DNA of 5,941 nt from Psychrilyobacter sp. GTDB lineage: Bacteria > Fusobacteriota > Fusobacteriia > Fusobacteriales > Fusobacteriaceae. The stretch spans positions 1 to 5,941 of the forward strand of contig JAUXGP010000112.1 of assembly GCA_030621995.1 (NCBI GenBank). Direction: 5' to 3'. The translations under genes and the position numbers were made by a program. Under the pieces are notes generated by a model. That model had not been told where the DNA came from, ran no database searches, and was given only the letters and a program-made list of their open reading frames with translations. The number at the start of each line of letters is the position of its first letter. Positions within the stretch are counted from its first letter, which is position 1. Below are positions 1-5,914 of the stretch, piece by piece.

Positions 1-420
1 AAATTTAAAATCTATATCAGCTGTTTAACCGCATTAAATATAGATGACCATAATCGTATTCCAACCAGTGAAGTTAGGAAGTTAAGGAGAATTGTAAGAG
101 ATTCACTTTCCCGTGGAACCTCGGCCAATGGGACTCTGGATATGTGGGATTCCATACGAAAAGGGGAGGCGAAAAACATCTTTCCATACCAGGAGGAAGC
201 TGATGCTATTTTTAACTCCAATTTAATATATGAATTGGGAGTATTGAAAAAATATGCAACAAAGGAATTGAAGGAGATAGATTCATCCAGCCAGCACTAT
301 GAGGAAGCCATAAGACTTATAAAATTTTTGAGCTACTTCCGGGAGATAGATAAGGAGCTGGTTCCAGATAATTCCATATTAAAGGAATTTATAGGTGGCA
401 GTTATTTTTATAAATATTAG
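1..420 (+). CDS. Nucleoside kinase (uridine kinase/phosphoribulokinase family), 3' part only
   Basis: This is the last 139 codons of a gene whose 5' end lies outside the window; the frame is open from position 1, so the ATG at 142 is internal. The protein matches the C-terminal half of the uridine-kinase-like nucleoside kinases of Firmicutes and Fusobacteria, which carry a threonyl-tRNA-synthetase-like (TGS) N-terminal region ahead of a P-loop kinase domain. Recognisable family blocks are IYISCLTALNIDDHNRIPTS, VRKLRRIVRDSLSRG, the RKGEAKNIFPYQEEAD block, and the ending FLSYFREIDKE...DNSILKEFIGGS. The Arg-rich RKLRRIVRD segment lies in the phosphate/lid region of the fold. Members are cytoplasmic and phosphorylate nucleosides using NTP; the substrate cannot be told from this fragment. 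The P-loop is off-window. The stop codon overlaps the ribosome binding site of the next gene, so the two are probably cotranscribed. Confidence 0.88.
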   Translation, partial: KFKIYISCLTALNIDDHNRIPTSEVRKLRRIVRDSLSRGTSANGTLDMWDSIRKGEAKNIFPYQEEADAIFNSNLIYELGVLKKYATKELKEIDSSSQHYEEAIRLIKFLSYFREIDKELVPDNSILKEFIGGSYFYKY

Positions 421-430
421 GAGGAATTCT

Positions 431-742
431 ATGAAAAAATTAATTTTGATGGCTGTGTGTTTTATGGTTTTAGGGGGATGTACCTCAGGCAGGATTAAAG
501 ATGGAGAAGTAAAGAGAGAGGGGATCCTGACTGCTATTCAGATGTCTACTTGGATGTATGGGACCCATATTTTATCAGATGATACAGGAAAACCATTGAC
601 TGCTTTAAGTGGTCAAGAGATCAATTTTGATGAGTATGAAGGACAAAAAGTGGAGGTAAGGGGAACTTTAAAAGATGGATATCCTGTAGATTCAGGACCT
701 GAATATTTAGAAGTTCAGTCTATCAAGGCAATGAAAAATTAA
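431..742 (+). CDS. Small secreted lipoprotein, OB-fold-like, function unknown
   Basis: The gene encodes a 103-aa precursor. I chose the ATG at 431 because AGGAGG lies at 419-424, six bases upstream, and because it begins a classical lipoprotein signal: MKK, then a hydrophobic stretch (residues 4-14), then the lipobox LGGC with Cys17 as the lipidated residue. An in-frame start further upstream at 395 would bury the signal peptide and lacks such a site. The mature part is about 87 residues. It alternates short beta-like segments: GILTAI (31-36), YGTHILSDDTGKPLTAL (43-59), YEGQKVEVRGTL (69-80), GPEYLEVQSIKAM (89-101). The pattern of a strand, a YGTH-type turn, YxGxKVxVxG, then a closing PEYLxVxxI resembles small OB-fold lipoproteins; this is recognition of pattern, not a search result. 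Thr at +2 after the Cys gives no particular retention signal. It overlaps the kinase transcript and ends just before a terminator. No function can be assigned. Confidence 0.85.
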   Translation: MKKLILMAVCFMVLGGCTSGRIKDGEVKREGILTAIQMSTWMYGTHILSDDTGKPLTALSGQEINFDEYEGQKVEVRGTLKDGYPVDSGPEYLEVQSIKAMKN

Positions 743-748
743 GTTATA

Positions 749-786
749 AGAGGGTAATGGTCAAATGACCATTACCCTCTGTTTTT
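749..786 (+). terminator. Rho-independent terminator after the lipoprotein gene
   Basis: A perfect 15-base inverted repeat (AGAGGGTAATGGTCA at 749-763 and its complement at 766-780) is followed by G and five T residues (782-786). With a realistic four-base loop the stem is 14 bp. It starts seven bases after the lipoprotein stop codon. The T tract runs into the stop codon (785-787) of the convergent gene. Reading the other way, the stem is followed only by a mixed AT run with a delayed TTTTT, so it may also end the minus-strand transcript, less strongly. Confidence 0.93.
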
Positions 787-2806
787 ATTCTGTAATCTCT
801 TTATATGTTATATTTTGAATAATATTGAAAGCCTGAATTTCCAATCGATCTCCTGTATAAGTGATATTTGAACCATCTATTTCAATCTCGGTAGATTCTA
901 TAAATGATCTTCTAAATCCTAAAAAATTAATACTGATAGGGTAACTTAATACAAGTTTTTCTGCCTCAGCTATATCTCCTGCAAAATCAGTCCTAATGGT
1001 GATATTTCCGTTGGTTACCTTAGGAAGATCGTTATAATAACTAAATAAAACCTCTAAACTTCTGGTGTTTTTTAGGAGTTCTTTCAAATCAATATCTCTA
1101 ATTTTTATTTGTTTTTTTATAGACAGATATTTATCTATTGTATCGATAATCAGATCTAATTTTTCGACGTCTCCATCTGAAATAATCTTGAAATTTCCGC
1201 TGGTTTTCTTGTTTTTAAAATTCAGTTCAAAACCACTAAATAAATTTTTAAAGAATATATAGATGTTTTTCCCCTTTATATTAACGGTGTTTTCAGAAAT
1301 TTTGTAGGCAAACCTCATGACTTTGTCACCTTCTAATAGGAGTCTTAAATTGAAATCATGATTTTTAAAATCTACAACTTGATATCTCCCCGACATATGA
1401 GATTTAACTGCAACGCCATAGATTGTCTGGTCATTGCACCTTATATCCGCCTTTCCAGCAAATATTTTCTTCTCTAATTTCATTTGAGGAAGGTCAGCAT
1501 ATTCAAAGGGGATCTTTATATCCAGTGCCTTATAGTGGTTAATCTCGGAAAAATCATCGACCTTATAAGCCGGGGATCTTTTTTCCCTAAATTCAACCAA
1601 TCTTCTCTGCCTGTTCCTGACCTCTGTTTCGATTATCTCCCCTTTTAGTGTCTTCCCATCCAGATACAGGGGGATCTCCAGATTCTCTACAAGGTACTCT
1701 TCTTCTATTGCTTGAATTTCTATTTTTTCTTCTACAGTTTCGATATTCTCCTCTACTTCTAATTCTTTACTTTCAACAATAATTTCATCAATGTTTATAT
1801 TGTCTATATTATTGTCTGTTTTTTCATCTATTATCGGTACTTCTTCTGGTTTTTTATCAAATGTTTTTAATTGTTTTTCTTCTTTATTGTTATTTACCTC
1901 TTCTTTCTTTTCACTCTTTACTTTTTCTAAGTTATCTTCTAAATTTTCAACCTTCAATTCTCCATCTTCAATTTTATTGTTTTCAGTTTTTGATGTTTGA
2001 ATGTTTTCTGTATACTCAATTTCTTCGACCTCTGGATTAATAGTTTCTATATTCTTATCATTAAAATATAAAGATATCTTTTTTACAAAGTTTAGGTCAT
2101 CCTCATAGATGAATTCAAATTCATTTGAAATTAACCATGATTCATCCTCCATAGAGATAGGACTGGAAGTTACAAAATATCTGGCTGTATTGGATAAATT
2201 TGTTTTAGAAAATACCAGGGTAAGAACATCTTTAGTATCTTCATCTAGGTTAACTCCTAATAGAATTAAGTTTTTATTCTCCAATTCTCCATTTAATTTT
2301 TTCCAAAAATGGTCGTATAATTTCAGTTTTTTTACCTTTTTCATATTTTGAGAAGTTAATATTATCCGTTCTGTATGTCCATAATCTCCTAAAATTTTAA
2401 ATAAATTTACATTGGATCTTGTGACTTCCTTCTCCTCAAAAACATTGTGAATCTCTCCGTCTTTCCATATAGATTCTAAAATTTCAGAATGATCGTGGGT
2501 AATAATGGTATCTATCGCATCTATTTCAGAAAGATAGGAATAGGGCCTCAATTTCCCCTCTAATTGTAATTCATCACTGAGAAGAGAGATGAGATTTATC
2601 ATATTTCCAGTAGCACTGTCTAAAAATATCTGGGAAACTTCAGTTAATCTTTCCCTGTCCTCTACTTTTTCTTTTATATCCTCACTGAGTTCCCTGTAGA
2701 TTTTTAAGGCCAACTCATTTTTTGTAGGAATATTTAATTTTTTATTTATATTGTCACCTATCCAAAGTGCATAACTATTATAATTTACCCTCTCAAACAT
2801 TTCCAA
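785..2806 (-). CDS. SIR2-like (degenerate) protein with acidic linker and unassigned C-terminal domain
   Basis: A 673-aa protein, read from a TTG start at 2806. AGGAGGG on the minus strand (2819-2813) leaves seven bases to this TTG but thirteen to the next in-frame ATG (2800), so TTG is preferred. Residues about 10-248 follow the order of SIR2-like domains of the SIR2_2 type. LWIGDNINKKLNIPT (14-28) sits where GAGxS...GLPT is expected, IITHDHSEILE (101-111) where TTNYDxLLE is expected, FKILGDYG (136-143) where KLHG is expected, and LILLGVNLDED (180-190) where FLGYSLxD is expected. The glycine pair, the Asn and the catalytic His are all replaced, so NAD hydrolysis looks unlikely. Residues about 255-375 are a Glu/Lys/Asn-rich, probably disordered linker. 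Residues 380-673 look beta-rich (for example 516-530 and 640-665) and match no family I know. No signal peptide or membrane segment is visible, so it is probably cytoplasmic. It is a single-gene unit with its own promoter. Confidence 0.8.
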   Translation of the reverse strand: MEMFERVNYNSYALWIGDNINKKLNIPTKNELALKIYRELSEDIKEKVEDRERLTEVSQIFLDSATGNMINLISLLSDELQLEGKLRPYSYLSEIDAIDTIITHDHSEILESIWKDGEIHNVFEEKEVTRSNVNLFKILGDYGHTERIILTSQNMKKVKKLKLYDHFWKKLNGELENKNLILLGVNLDEDTKDVLTLVFSKTNLSNTARYFVTSSPISMEDESWLISNEFEFIYEDDLNFVKKISLYFNDKNIETINPEVEEIEYTENIQTSKTENNKIEDGELKVENLEDNLEKVKSEKKEEVNNNKEEKQLKTFDKKPEEVPIIDEKTDNNIDNINIDEIIVESKELEVEENIETVEEKIEIQAIEEEYLVENLEIPLYLDGKTLKGEIIETEVRNRQRRLVEFREKRSPAYKVDDFSEINHYKALDIKIPFEYADLPQMKLEKKIFAGKADIRCNDQTIYGVAVKSHMSGRYQVVDFKNHDFNLRLLLEGDKVMRFAYKISENTVNIKGKNIYIFFKNLFSGFELNFKNKKTSGNFKIISDGDVEKLDLIIDTIDKYLSIKKQIKIRDIDLKELLKNTRSLEVLFSYYNDLPKVTNGNITIRTDFAGDIAEAEKLVLSYPISINFLGFRRSFIESTEIEIDGSNITYTGDRLEIQAFNIIQNITYKEITE

Positions 2807-2838
2807 ATCATTCCCTCCTGCATAAATATACTAGGTTT

Positions 2839-2867
2839 ATTATACTTTATTTTTGCTCTATTCACAA
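2839..2867 (-). promoter_or_regulatory. Sigma-70-type promoter for the SIR2-like gene
   Basis: On the minus strand, TTGTGA (2867-2862) and a perfect TATAAT (2844-2839) are separated by 17 bases. Transcription would start near 2832, giving a short leader of about 25 bases that includes the AGGAGGG ribosome binding site. The half-site TTCACAA (plus strand 2861-2867) covers the -35 box, but no matching second half is present. Confidence 0.75.
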
Positions 2868-2946
2868 TGAAATTTAAGAAAAGCATATATATGATTTATC
2901 ACTTTTATTGGTATACATATATATTTTTAAACTGTCATTAAGTTAA

Positions 2947-2975
2947 TTGAAAAAAAAAGTCAAATGGTGTAGTAT
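2947..2975 (+). promoter_or_regulatory. Sigma-70-type promoter for fumAB
   Basis: TTGAAA (2947-2952) and TAGTAT (2970-2975) lie 17 bases apart, with a run of A residues just after the -35 box. Transcription would start near 2982, leaving a leader of about 90 bases before the fumA ATG. The leader is AT-rich and I see no riboswitch or strong hairpin in it. This promoter is divergent from that of the SIR2-like gene, and the two -35 boxes are about 80 bases apart. In between lie AT-rich palindromes such as CATATATATG (2884-2893), which may simply be base composition. Confidence 0.65.
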
Positions 2976-3072
2976 TAAGGTGAAATTTGTTTAGATGATG
3001 ATGAAAAATATTGAAAAAGTAATATAAAACAATTAAAATGATATCGTAATAAATAATTTAAGAGGTGATTGT

Positions 3073-3915
3073 ATGAAAAATTTGGATTTAACTGTGGTAA
3101 CAAATGCTGTAGAAAAGATGTGTATGGAAGCCAATTTTTACCTGGGTTCAGATGTTCTAGATAATTTAAAAAAAATTGCTAAAACTGAAGCTTCTCCTGT
3201 AGGAAGAAATATATTGAATCAAATTGTAACTAATGATGAAATTGCTAAAGAAAATCAAGTACCCATGTGCCAGGATACCGGAATAGTGGTAGTATTTTTA
3301 GAGATCGGTACAGAGGTTTATATAGATGGAGATATCTACGAAGCTGTAAACGAAGGAATCAGAAGAGGTTATAAAAAGGGATTCTTGAGAAACTCAGTCG
3401 TAAAAGATCCCCTGGACAGGGTAAATACAAAGGATAACACTCCTGGAATCATCCATACGAAGTTAGTACCCGGGAGTGATAAGGTGAAAATTATTGTAGC
3501 TCCAAAAGGCGGCGGAAGTGAAAACATGAGTGCTATCAGGATGTTAAAACCAGCCGATGGTATCGAAGGGATCAAGAAATTTGTTGTAGAGACAATTAAA
3601 AATGCCGGCGGGAATCCATGTCCTCCAATTATTGTAGGAGTAGGAATCGGTGGATCTTTTGAAAAAGCTGCACTCTTAGCTAAGGAATCTCTTATGAGAG
3701 ATGTAAATGACAGCAGTTCAAATCCAATAAATGCGAAGTTAGAAGATGAGTTATTGGTATTAGTCAACAAAACCGGAGTAGGACCTATGGGCTTAGGCGG
3801 AAGAAATACAGCACTGTCAGTAAAGGTAGAAACTTACCCTTGTCATATTGCATCACTGCCAGTTGCCATCAATTTAAATTGTCATGCTGCCAGACATAAG
3901 GAAATAATCCTATAA
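3073..3915 (+). CDS. fumA: Fumarate hydratase class I, alpha subunit
   Basis: A 280-aa protein, the usual length for the alpha subunit of two-subunit class I fumarases (TtdA/FumA-alpha family). It carries the [4Fe-4S] cluster that directly binds substrate in the reversible hydration of fumarate to L-malate in the cytoplasm. The three cluster ligands expected for the family are visible: Cys66 in MCQDTG, Cys183 in NPCPP and Cys270 in NCHAARH. Asp68 of CQDTG corresponds to the acid residue described in the single-chain Leishmania class I enzyme. Other family blocks are [14 protein letters not shown] (116-129), APKGGGSEN (143-151) and [15 protein letters not shown] (236-250). The ATG at 3073 is preceded by GAGGTGAT (3062-3069), a good ribosome binding site. 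It is followed by its partner fumB after a 135-base structured gap. Two-subunit tartrate dehydratase (TtdAB) is a close homologue and cannot be fully excluded; fumarase is more likely with no tartrate genes nearby. Confidence 0.93.
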   Translation: MKNLDLTVVTNAVEKMCMEANFYLGSDVLDNLKKIAKTEASPVGRNILNQIVTNDEIAKENQVPMCQDTGIVVVFLEIGTEVYIDGDIYEAVNEGIRRGYKKGFLRNSVVKDPLDRVNTKDNTPGIIHTKLVPGSDKVKIIVAPKGGGSENMSAIRMLKPADGIEGIKKFVVETIKNAGGNPCPPIIVGVGIGGSFEKAALLAKESLMRDVNDSSSNPINAKLEDELLVLVNKTGVGPMGLGGRNTALSVKVETYPCHIASLPVAINLNCHAARHKEIIL

Positions 3916-3929
3916 TCTTATAAATTTAT

Positions 3930-4034
3930 AACTCTTTCCTTGTTGTCGGTTACTCTTTGATAAAAGAGCAAACTATTGCTAAAGATTTTAGCTATGGTTT
4001 CTTTTATGAAGAGAAACCATAAAGAGGAAGAGTT
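3930..4034 (+). promoter_or_regulatory. Predicted structured RNA element between fumA and fumB
   Basis: The spacer holds three consecutive hairpins. P2 is CTCTTT-GATA-AAAGAG (3953-3968). P3 is GCTAAA-GAT-TTTAGC (3978-3992). P4 pairs TATGGTTTCT (3993-4002) with AGAAACCATA (4012-4021), extended inward by a G-U and two A-U pairs to a three-base loop. P3 and P4 abut with no gap. An outer stem P1 can pair 3930-3940 with 4025-4034: ten pairs with one bulged U, closing a four-way junction that ends five bases before the fumB ribosome binding site. No T tract follows, so it is not a simple terminator. A role in subunit-ratio control, RNA processing or translational control of fumB is inference. The pairings were found by eye, not by energy calculation. 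Confidence 0.45.
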
Positions 4035-4050
4035 AAAACAGGAGGTAATT

Positions 4051-4599
4051 ATGAAATTAACAACACCATTAAAAGATAGTGATATAGAAAAATTAAAAGC
4101 AGGGGATACTGTGAAGATCTCCGGGATTATATATACCGCAAGAGATGCAGCCCATGCAAGATTGGTTAAACTATTAGAAGAGGGAAAAGAACTGCCATTT
4201 GACCCAAAGGGACAGATAATCTATTATGTAGGGCCGACTCCTCCTAAGCCGGGAAAGGTAATTGGAAGTGCAGGACCTACAACTTCTTATAGAATGGATC
4301 CATATGCACCAAAATTAATCGAAGTTGGATTAAAGGGAATGATTGGAAAGGGTGCTAGAAGTGATGAAGTGAAGGAATGCATTAAAAAGCATAAAGCTGT
4401 ATATTTTGCAGCAGTAGGCGGGGCAGCAGCTCTTATAGCACAATCTATAAAAAAAGCTGAAGTTATTGCATATGATGATTTGGGGGCCGAAGCTATTAGA
4501 AAGATGGAGGTAGTGGATTTTCCTGCCATCGTTATCAATGATATCTATGGGAATGATCTCTATGAGATGGGCCAAAAAGAATATAACTGCGAAGATTAA
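4051..4599 (+). CDS. fumB: Fumarate hydratase class I, beta subunit
   Basis: A 182-aa protein with the usual length and features of the beta subunit of two-subunit class I fumarases (TtdB/FumA C-terminal family). I chose the ATG at 4051 because AGGAGGT lies at 4040-4046 and because the family begins with a short MKLTTPL-type sequence. The frame is open further upstream, to a TTG at 3976, but that part would overlap the hairpin region and is not family-like. Characteristic blocks are the SGIIYTARDAAHARL segment (24-38), YYVGPTPPKPGKVIGSAGPT (58-77) with the following TSYRMD (78-83), GMIGKG (96-101), AAVGGAAAL (120-128) and VVDFPAIVINDIYGNDLY (154-171). The Thr-Thr of GPTT (77-78) lies where the single-chain enzyme has its catalytic Thr base; exact equivalence is inferred. 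It forms the active enzyme with FumA, closing over the cluster-bound substrate. A strong terminator follows, so the operon is fumA-fumB only. Confidence 0.93.
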   Translation: MKLTTPLKDSDIEKLKAGDTVKISGIIYTARDAAHARLVKLLEEGKELPFDPKGQIIYYVGPTPPKPGKVIGSAGPTTSYRMDPYAPKLIEVGLKGMIGKGARSDEVKECIKKHKAVYFAAVGGAAALIAQSIKKAEVIAYDDLGAEAIRKMEVVDFPAIVINDIYGNDLYEMGQKEYNCED

Positions 4600-4652
4600 T
4601 TCCTTAGAAAAATTATAAAATCTTTGGTAGTGTAAATAAATTTTTATTTTTT

Positions 4653-4714
4653 AATCCCTCTCTTGATTACTGACTAATACCGGTGTATTAGAGTAATTGA
4701 GGAGGGATTTTTTT
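4653..4714 (+). terminator. Long Rho-independent terminator after fumB
   Basis: An almost continuous stem pairs 4653-4680 with 4685-4709 around a CGGT loop. Outer part: AATCCCTC (4653-4660) with GAGGGATT (4702-4709). Middle part: 4662-4671 with 4692-4701, including two G-U pairs. Inner part: CTAATAC (4674-4680) with GTATTAG (4685-4691). The only interruptions are a bulged T4661 and bulged G4672-A4673. Seven T residues (4708-4714) follow. It ends transcription of fumAB; the minus-strand side has no T tract, so it does not serve the convergent regulator gene. Confidence 0.92.
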
Positions 4715-4726
4715 ATCTGAAAACAC

Positions 4727-4748
4727 TTTTCTTGAGATTTTCTTGAGA
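4727..4748. repeat. Two tandem copies of an 11-bp unit
   Basis: The unit TTTTCTTGAGA occurs twice, head to tail, without mismatch. It lies in the gap between the fumB terminator and the 3' end of the convergent regulator gene. The rest of this gap (4749-4837) shows only a weak, interrupted inverted repeat (4749-4761 with 4778-4795) and no clear terminator for the regulator. Two copies of a short AT-rich unit are consistent with replication slippage; no function is evident. Confidence 0.6.
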
Positions 4749-4837
4749 AATAGTAAATAACTCTTCTATTGGTTAGTGTTATTAAATGGACTATTATAAG
4801 CTTCAGAATTTAATATAGATATTGGAATCAGATCTTT

Positions 4838-5701
4838 TTAATTGCTTTTCACAAAATAATTATTTTCATTTACAAACTTCTCAAATCTCTTAAGATATTT
4901 TTCCGTCTTTTCTTTATCTTTGCAGGAAAGGGAAAAGATCAGAGCATTGATAAGACACATCACTGCAGAAAGGTGATCCACGAAGAAGGCTTTTTTTACA
5001 GGGATAATAAATAAAAAATCTGCATATTCGGCTAGAGGCGATACCACGCTGTCTGTAACCACTATGAGAGGCACCTTCCTTTTCTTAAGAGTTTCTGCGA
5101 TTGTTACCACATTCTGGGGATATCTTGGAAAACCGAAGAGTATAGCTGCCGTATTTTCACTGAGATCGTTTAAATAGTTAAACCATCTCTCATTCCATTC
5201 ATCTATAATCAGTACCTTAGCATGAATCTTGCTGAGGTTATACCCTGCATAGCTGGAAAGGCAGTAGGAACCCTTAAATCCCACTGTGAGGATACTCTCT
5301 TTATCATAAAGGGCTTCCACTGCATTATTAAATGTTTCGGAAGATAACTCTTTTAGCGTTCTGTTGATTATTCCCACCTCTGATTCAAAGATCTCCTGGT
5401 AGACGGTGGATGTATCTTCAACTCTTTCTATGGAAAACTTATCCAGGGCCGATAACTCATTTTTCAGGGATTCTCTCAGCTCCTGCTGGAAATCCGGATA
5501 CCCTTTATATCCCATATATGAAGCAAACCTTATCACTGTGGATTCGCTTACCCCTGCGGCTGTGCCCAGAGCTGTAGAAGTCATGAAGGCACACGGCTTC
5601 AGATTCTTCAAAATATATCCTGCCAGCTTTCTCTGTTTCGGCGGGAGGTTCGATACCATATCTTGAATTTTATTCTCTAAATTAAACTTATTTTTTTTCA
5701 T
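4838..5701 (-). CDS. RpiR/MurR-family transcriptional regulator (HTH plus SIS domain)
   Basis: A 287-aa protein, the normal length for the family. The ATG at 5701 is preceded on the minus strand by AGGAGG (5711-5706). Residues 1-80 form the HTH_6 DNA-binding domain. They include NLPPKQRKLAGYIL (18-31) and the helix-turn-helix ALGTAAGVSESTVIRFASYM (44-63) followed by GYKGYPDFQQEL (64-75). Residues about 125-250 form a SIS domain: SILTVGFKGSYCLSSYAGYN (136-155), ILFGFPRYPQN (187-197), VPLIVVTDSVVSPLAEYADF (210-229). In sugar-phosphate-responsive members the middle block reads SxSGxT; here it is GFPRYPQN, so the effector may not be a sugar phosphate. The gene has its own promoter and faces a divergent promoter at the window edge, the usual arrangement for a local regulator of a neighbouring catabolic operon. 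Whether it activates or represses cannot be read from the sequence. Confidence 0.92.
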   Translation of the reverse strand: MKKNKFNLENKIQDMVSNLPPKQRKLAGYILKNLKPCAFMTSTALGTAAGVSESTVIRFASYMGYKGYPDFQQELRESLKNELSALDKFSIERVEDTSTVYQEIFESEVGIINRTLKELSSETFNNAVEALYDKESILTVGFKGSYCLSSYAGYNLSKIHAKVLIIDEWNERWFNYLNDLSENTAAILFGFPRYPQNVVTIAETLKKRKVPLIVVTDSVVSPLAEYADFLFIIPVKKAFFVDHLSAVMCLINALIFSLSCKDKEKTEKYLKRFEKFVNENNYFVKSN

Positions 5702-5771
5702 ATCTCCTCCTTCTAACTGCTCATAAAAGACTCTATTTCCTAAAAAATCTTTATTTTTTTATATTTGATTT

Positions 5772-5800
5772 AGGATATAATTTTTCCTCTCATTTGTCAA
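5772..5800 (-). promoter_or_regulatory. Sigma-70-type promoter for the rpiR-family gene
   Basis: On the minus strand a perfect TTGACA (5800-5795) is followed after 17 bases by TATCCT (5777-5772), which matches the -10 consensus at four of six positions. Transcription would start near 5765, leaving about 64 bases of leader containing the AGGAGG ribosome binding site. A TATATC three bases nearer the -35 box is an alternative -10 with a shorter spacer. Confidence 0.6.
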
Positions 5801-5847
5801 TAATTCTTCTAGAGAGAGCAGCTATCCATTTTATGTTTGATTGTATC

Positions 5848-5882
5848 GTTTTGAAGATTTAAAGGTTCAAATTCTTCAAAAC
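5848..5882. promoter_or_regulatory. Inverted repeat, candidate operator
   Basis: Perfect 10-bp arms GTTTTGAAGA (5848-5857) and TCTTCAAAAC (5873-5882) flank a 15-base centre. Three further bases pair inside (TTT 5858-5860 with AAA 5869-5871) if T5872 is bulged out. It lies between the divergent rpiR-family promoter and the edge promoter, where an operator would be expected. Flanking TTTTATGTTT (5829-5838 region) and AAACATAAAA (about 5879-5888) add a second, competing pairing. It has no T tract in either direction that would make it a clear terminator. Binding by the RpiR-family protein is inference. Confidence 0.5.
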
Positions 5883-5890
5883 ATAAAAAA

Positions 5891-5906
5891 TGAATAATTT
5901 TATTCA
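5891..5906. promoter_or_regulatory. Perfect palindrome TGAATAA-TT-TTATTCA, candidate operator
   Basis: Two perfect 7-bp arms with a 2-bp centre sit eight bases upstream of the TTGACA box at 5915. Size, symmetry and position suit a dimeric HTH regulator, and the divergent RpiR-family protein is the obvious candidate. A site just upstream of -35 could serve activation or repression. The AT-rich background makes chance symmetry more likely than usual. Confidence 0.5.
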
Positions 5907-5914
5907 GAAATATA

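Noticed and set aside
142..420. Complete 92-aa gene starting at the ATG at 142
   Set aside because: The frame is open and family-like from position 1, with kinase-family blocks upstream of 142, so this ATG is internal to a truncated gene.
2850..2867. Rex (NADH-sensing repressor) operator over the -35 box of the SIR2-like gene
   Set aside because: Only the TTCACAA half (2861-2867) matches the TTGTGAA-N4-TTCACAA pattern; the left half reads TTTTTGC.
2982..3060. Riboswitch in the fumA leader
   Set aside because: The leader is AT-rich and I could find no stable nested stems or known aptamer motif in it.
3369..3770. 133-aa minus-strand open frame inside fumA
   Set aside because: It is antisense to a well-supported, motif-rich gene and shows no ribosome binding site or family resemblance. 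The same holds for the minus-strand frames inside fumB and the plus-strand frames inside the SIR2-like and regulator genes.
3976..4050. N-terminal extension of FumB from a TTG at 3976
   Set aside because: It lacks a ribosome binding site and any similarity to the family, and it overlaps the hairpins. AGGAGGT at 4040-4046 points to the ATG at 4051.
4749..4795. Terminator for the rpiR-family gene
   Set aside because: The inverted repeat (AATAGT/ACTATT and AATAAC/GTTATT) has a lopsided 1-versus-6 internal loop and no T tract on the minus strand.
4787..4819. Tiny plus-strand open frame beginning ATGGACTATTATAAG
   Set aside because: Only ten codons, with no ribosome binding site upstream.
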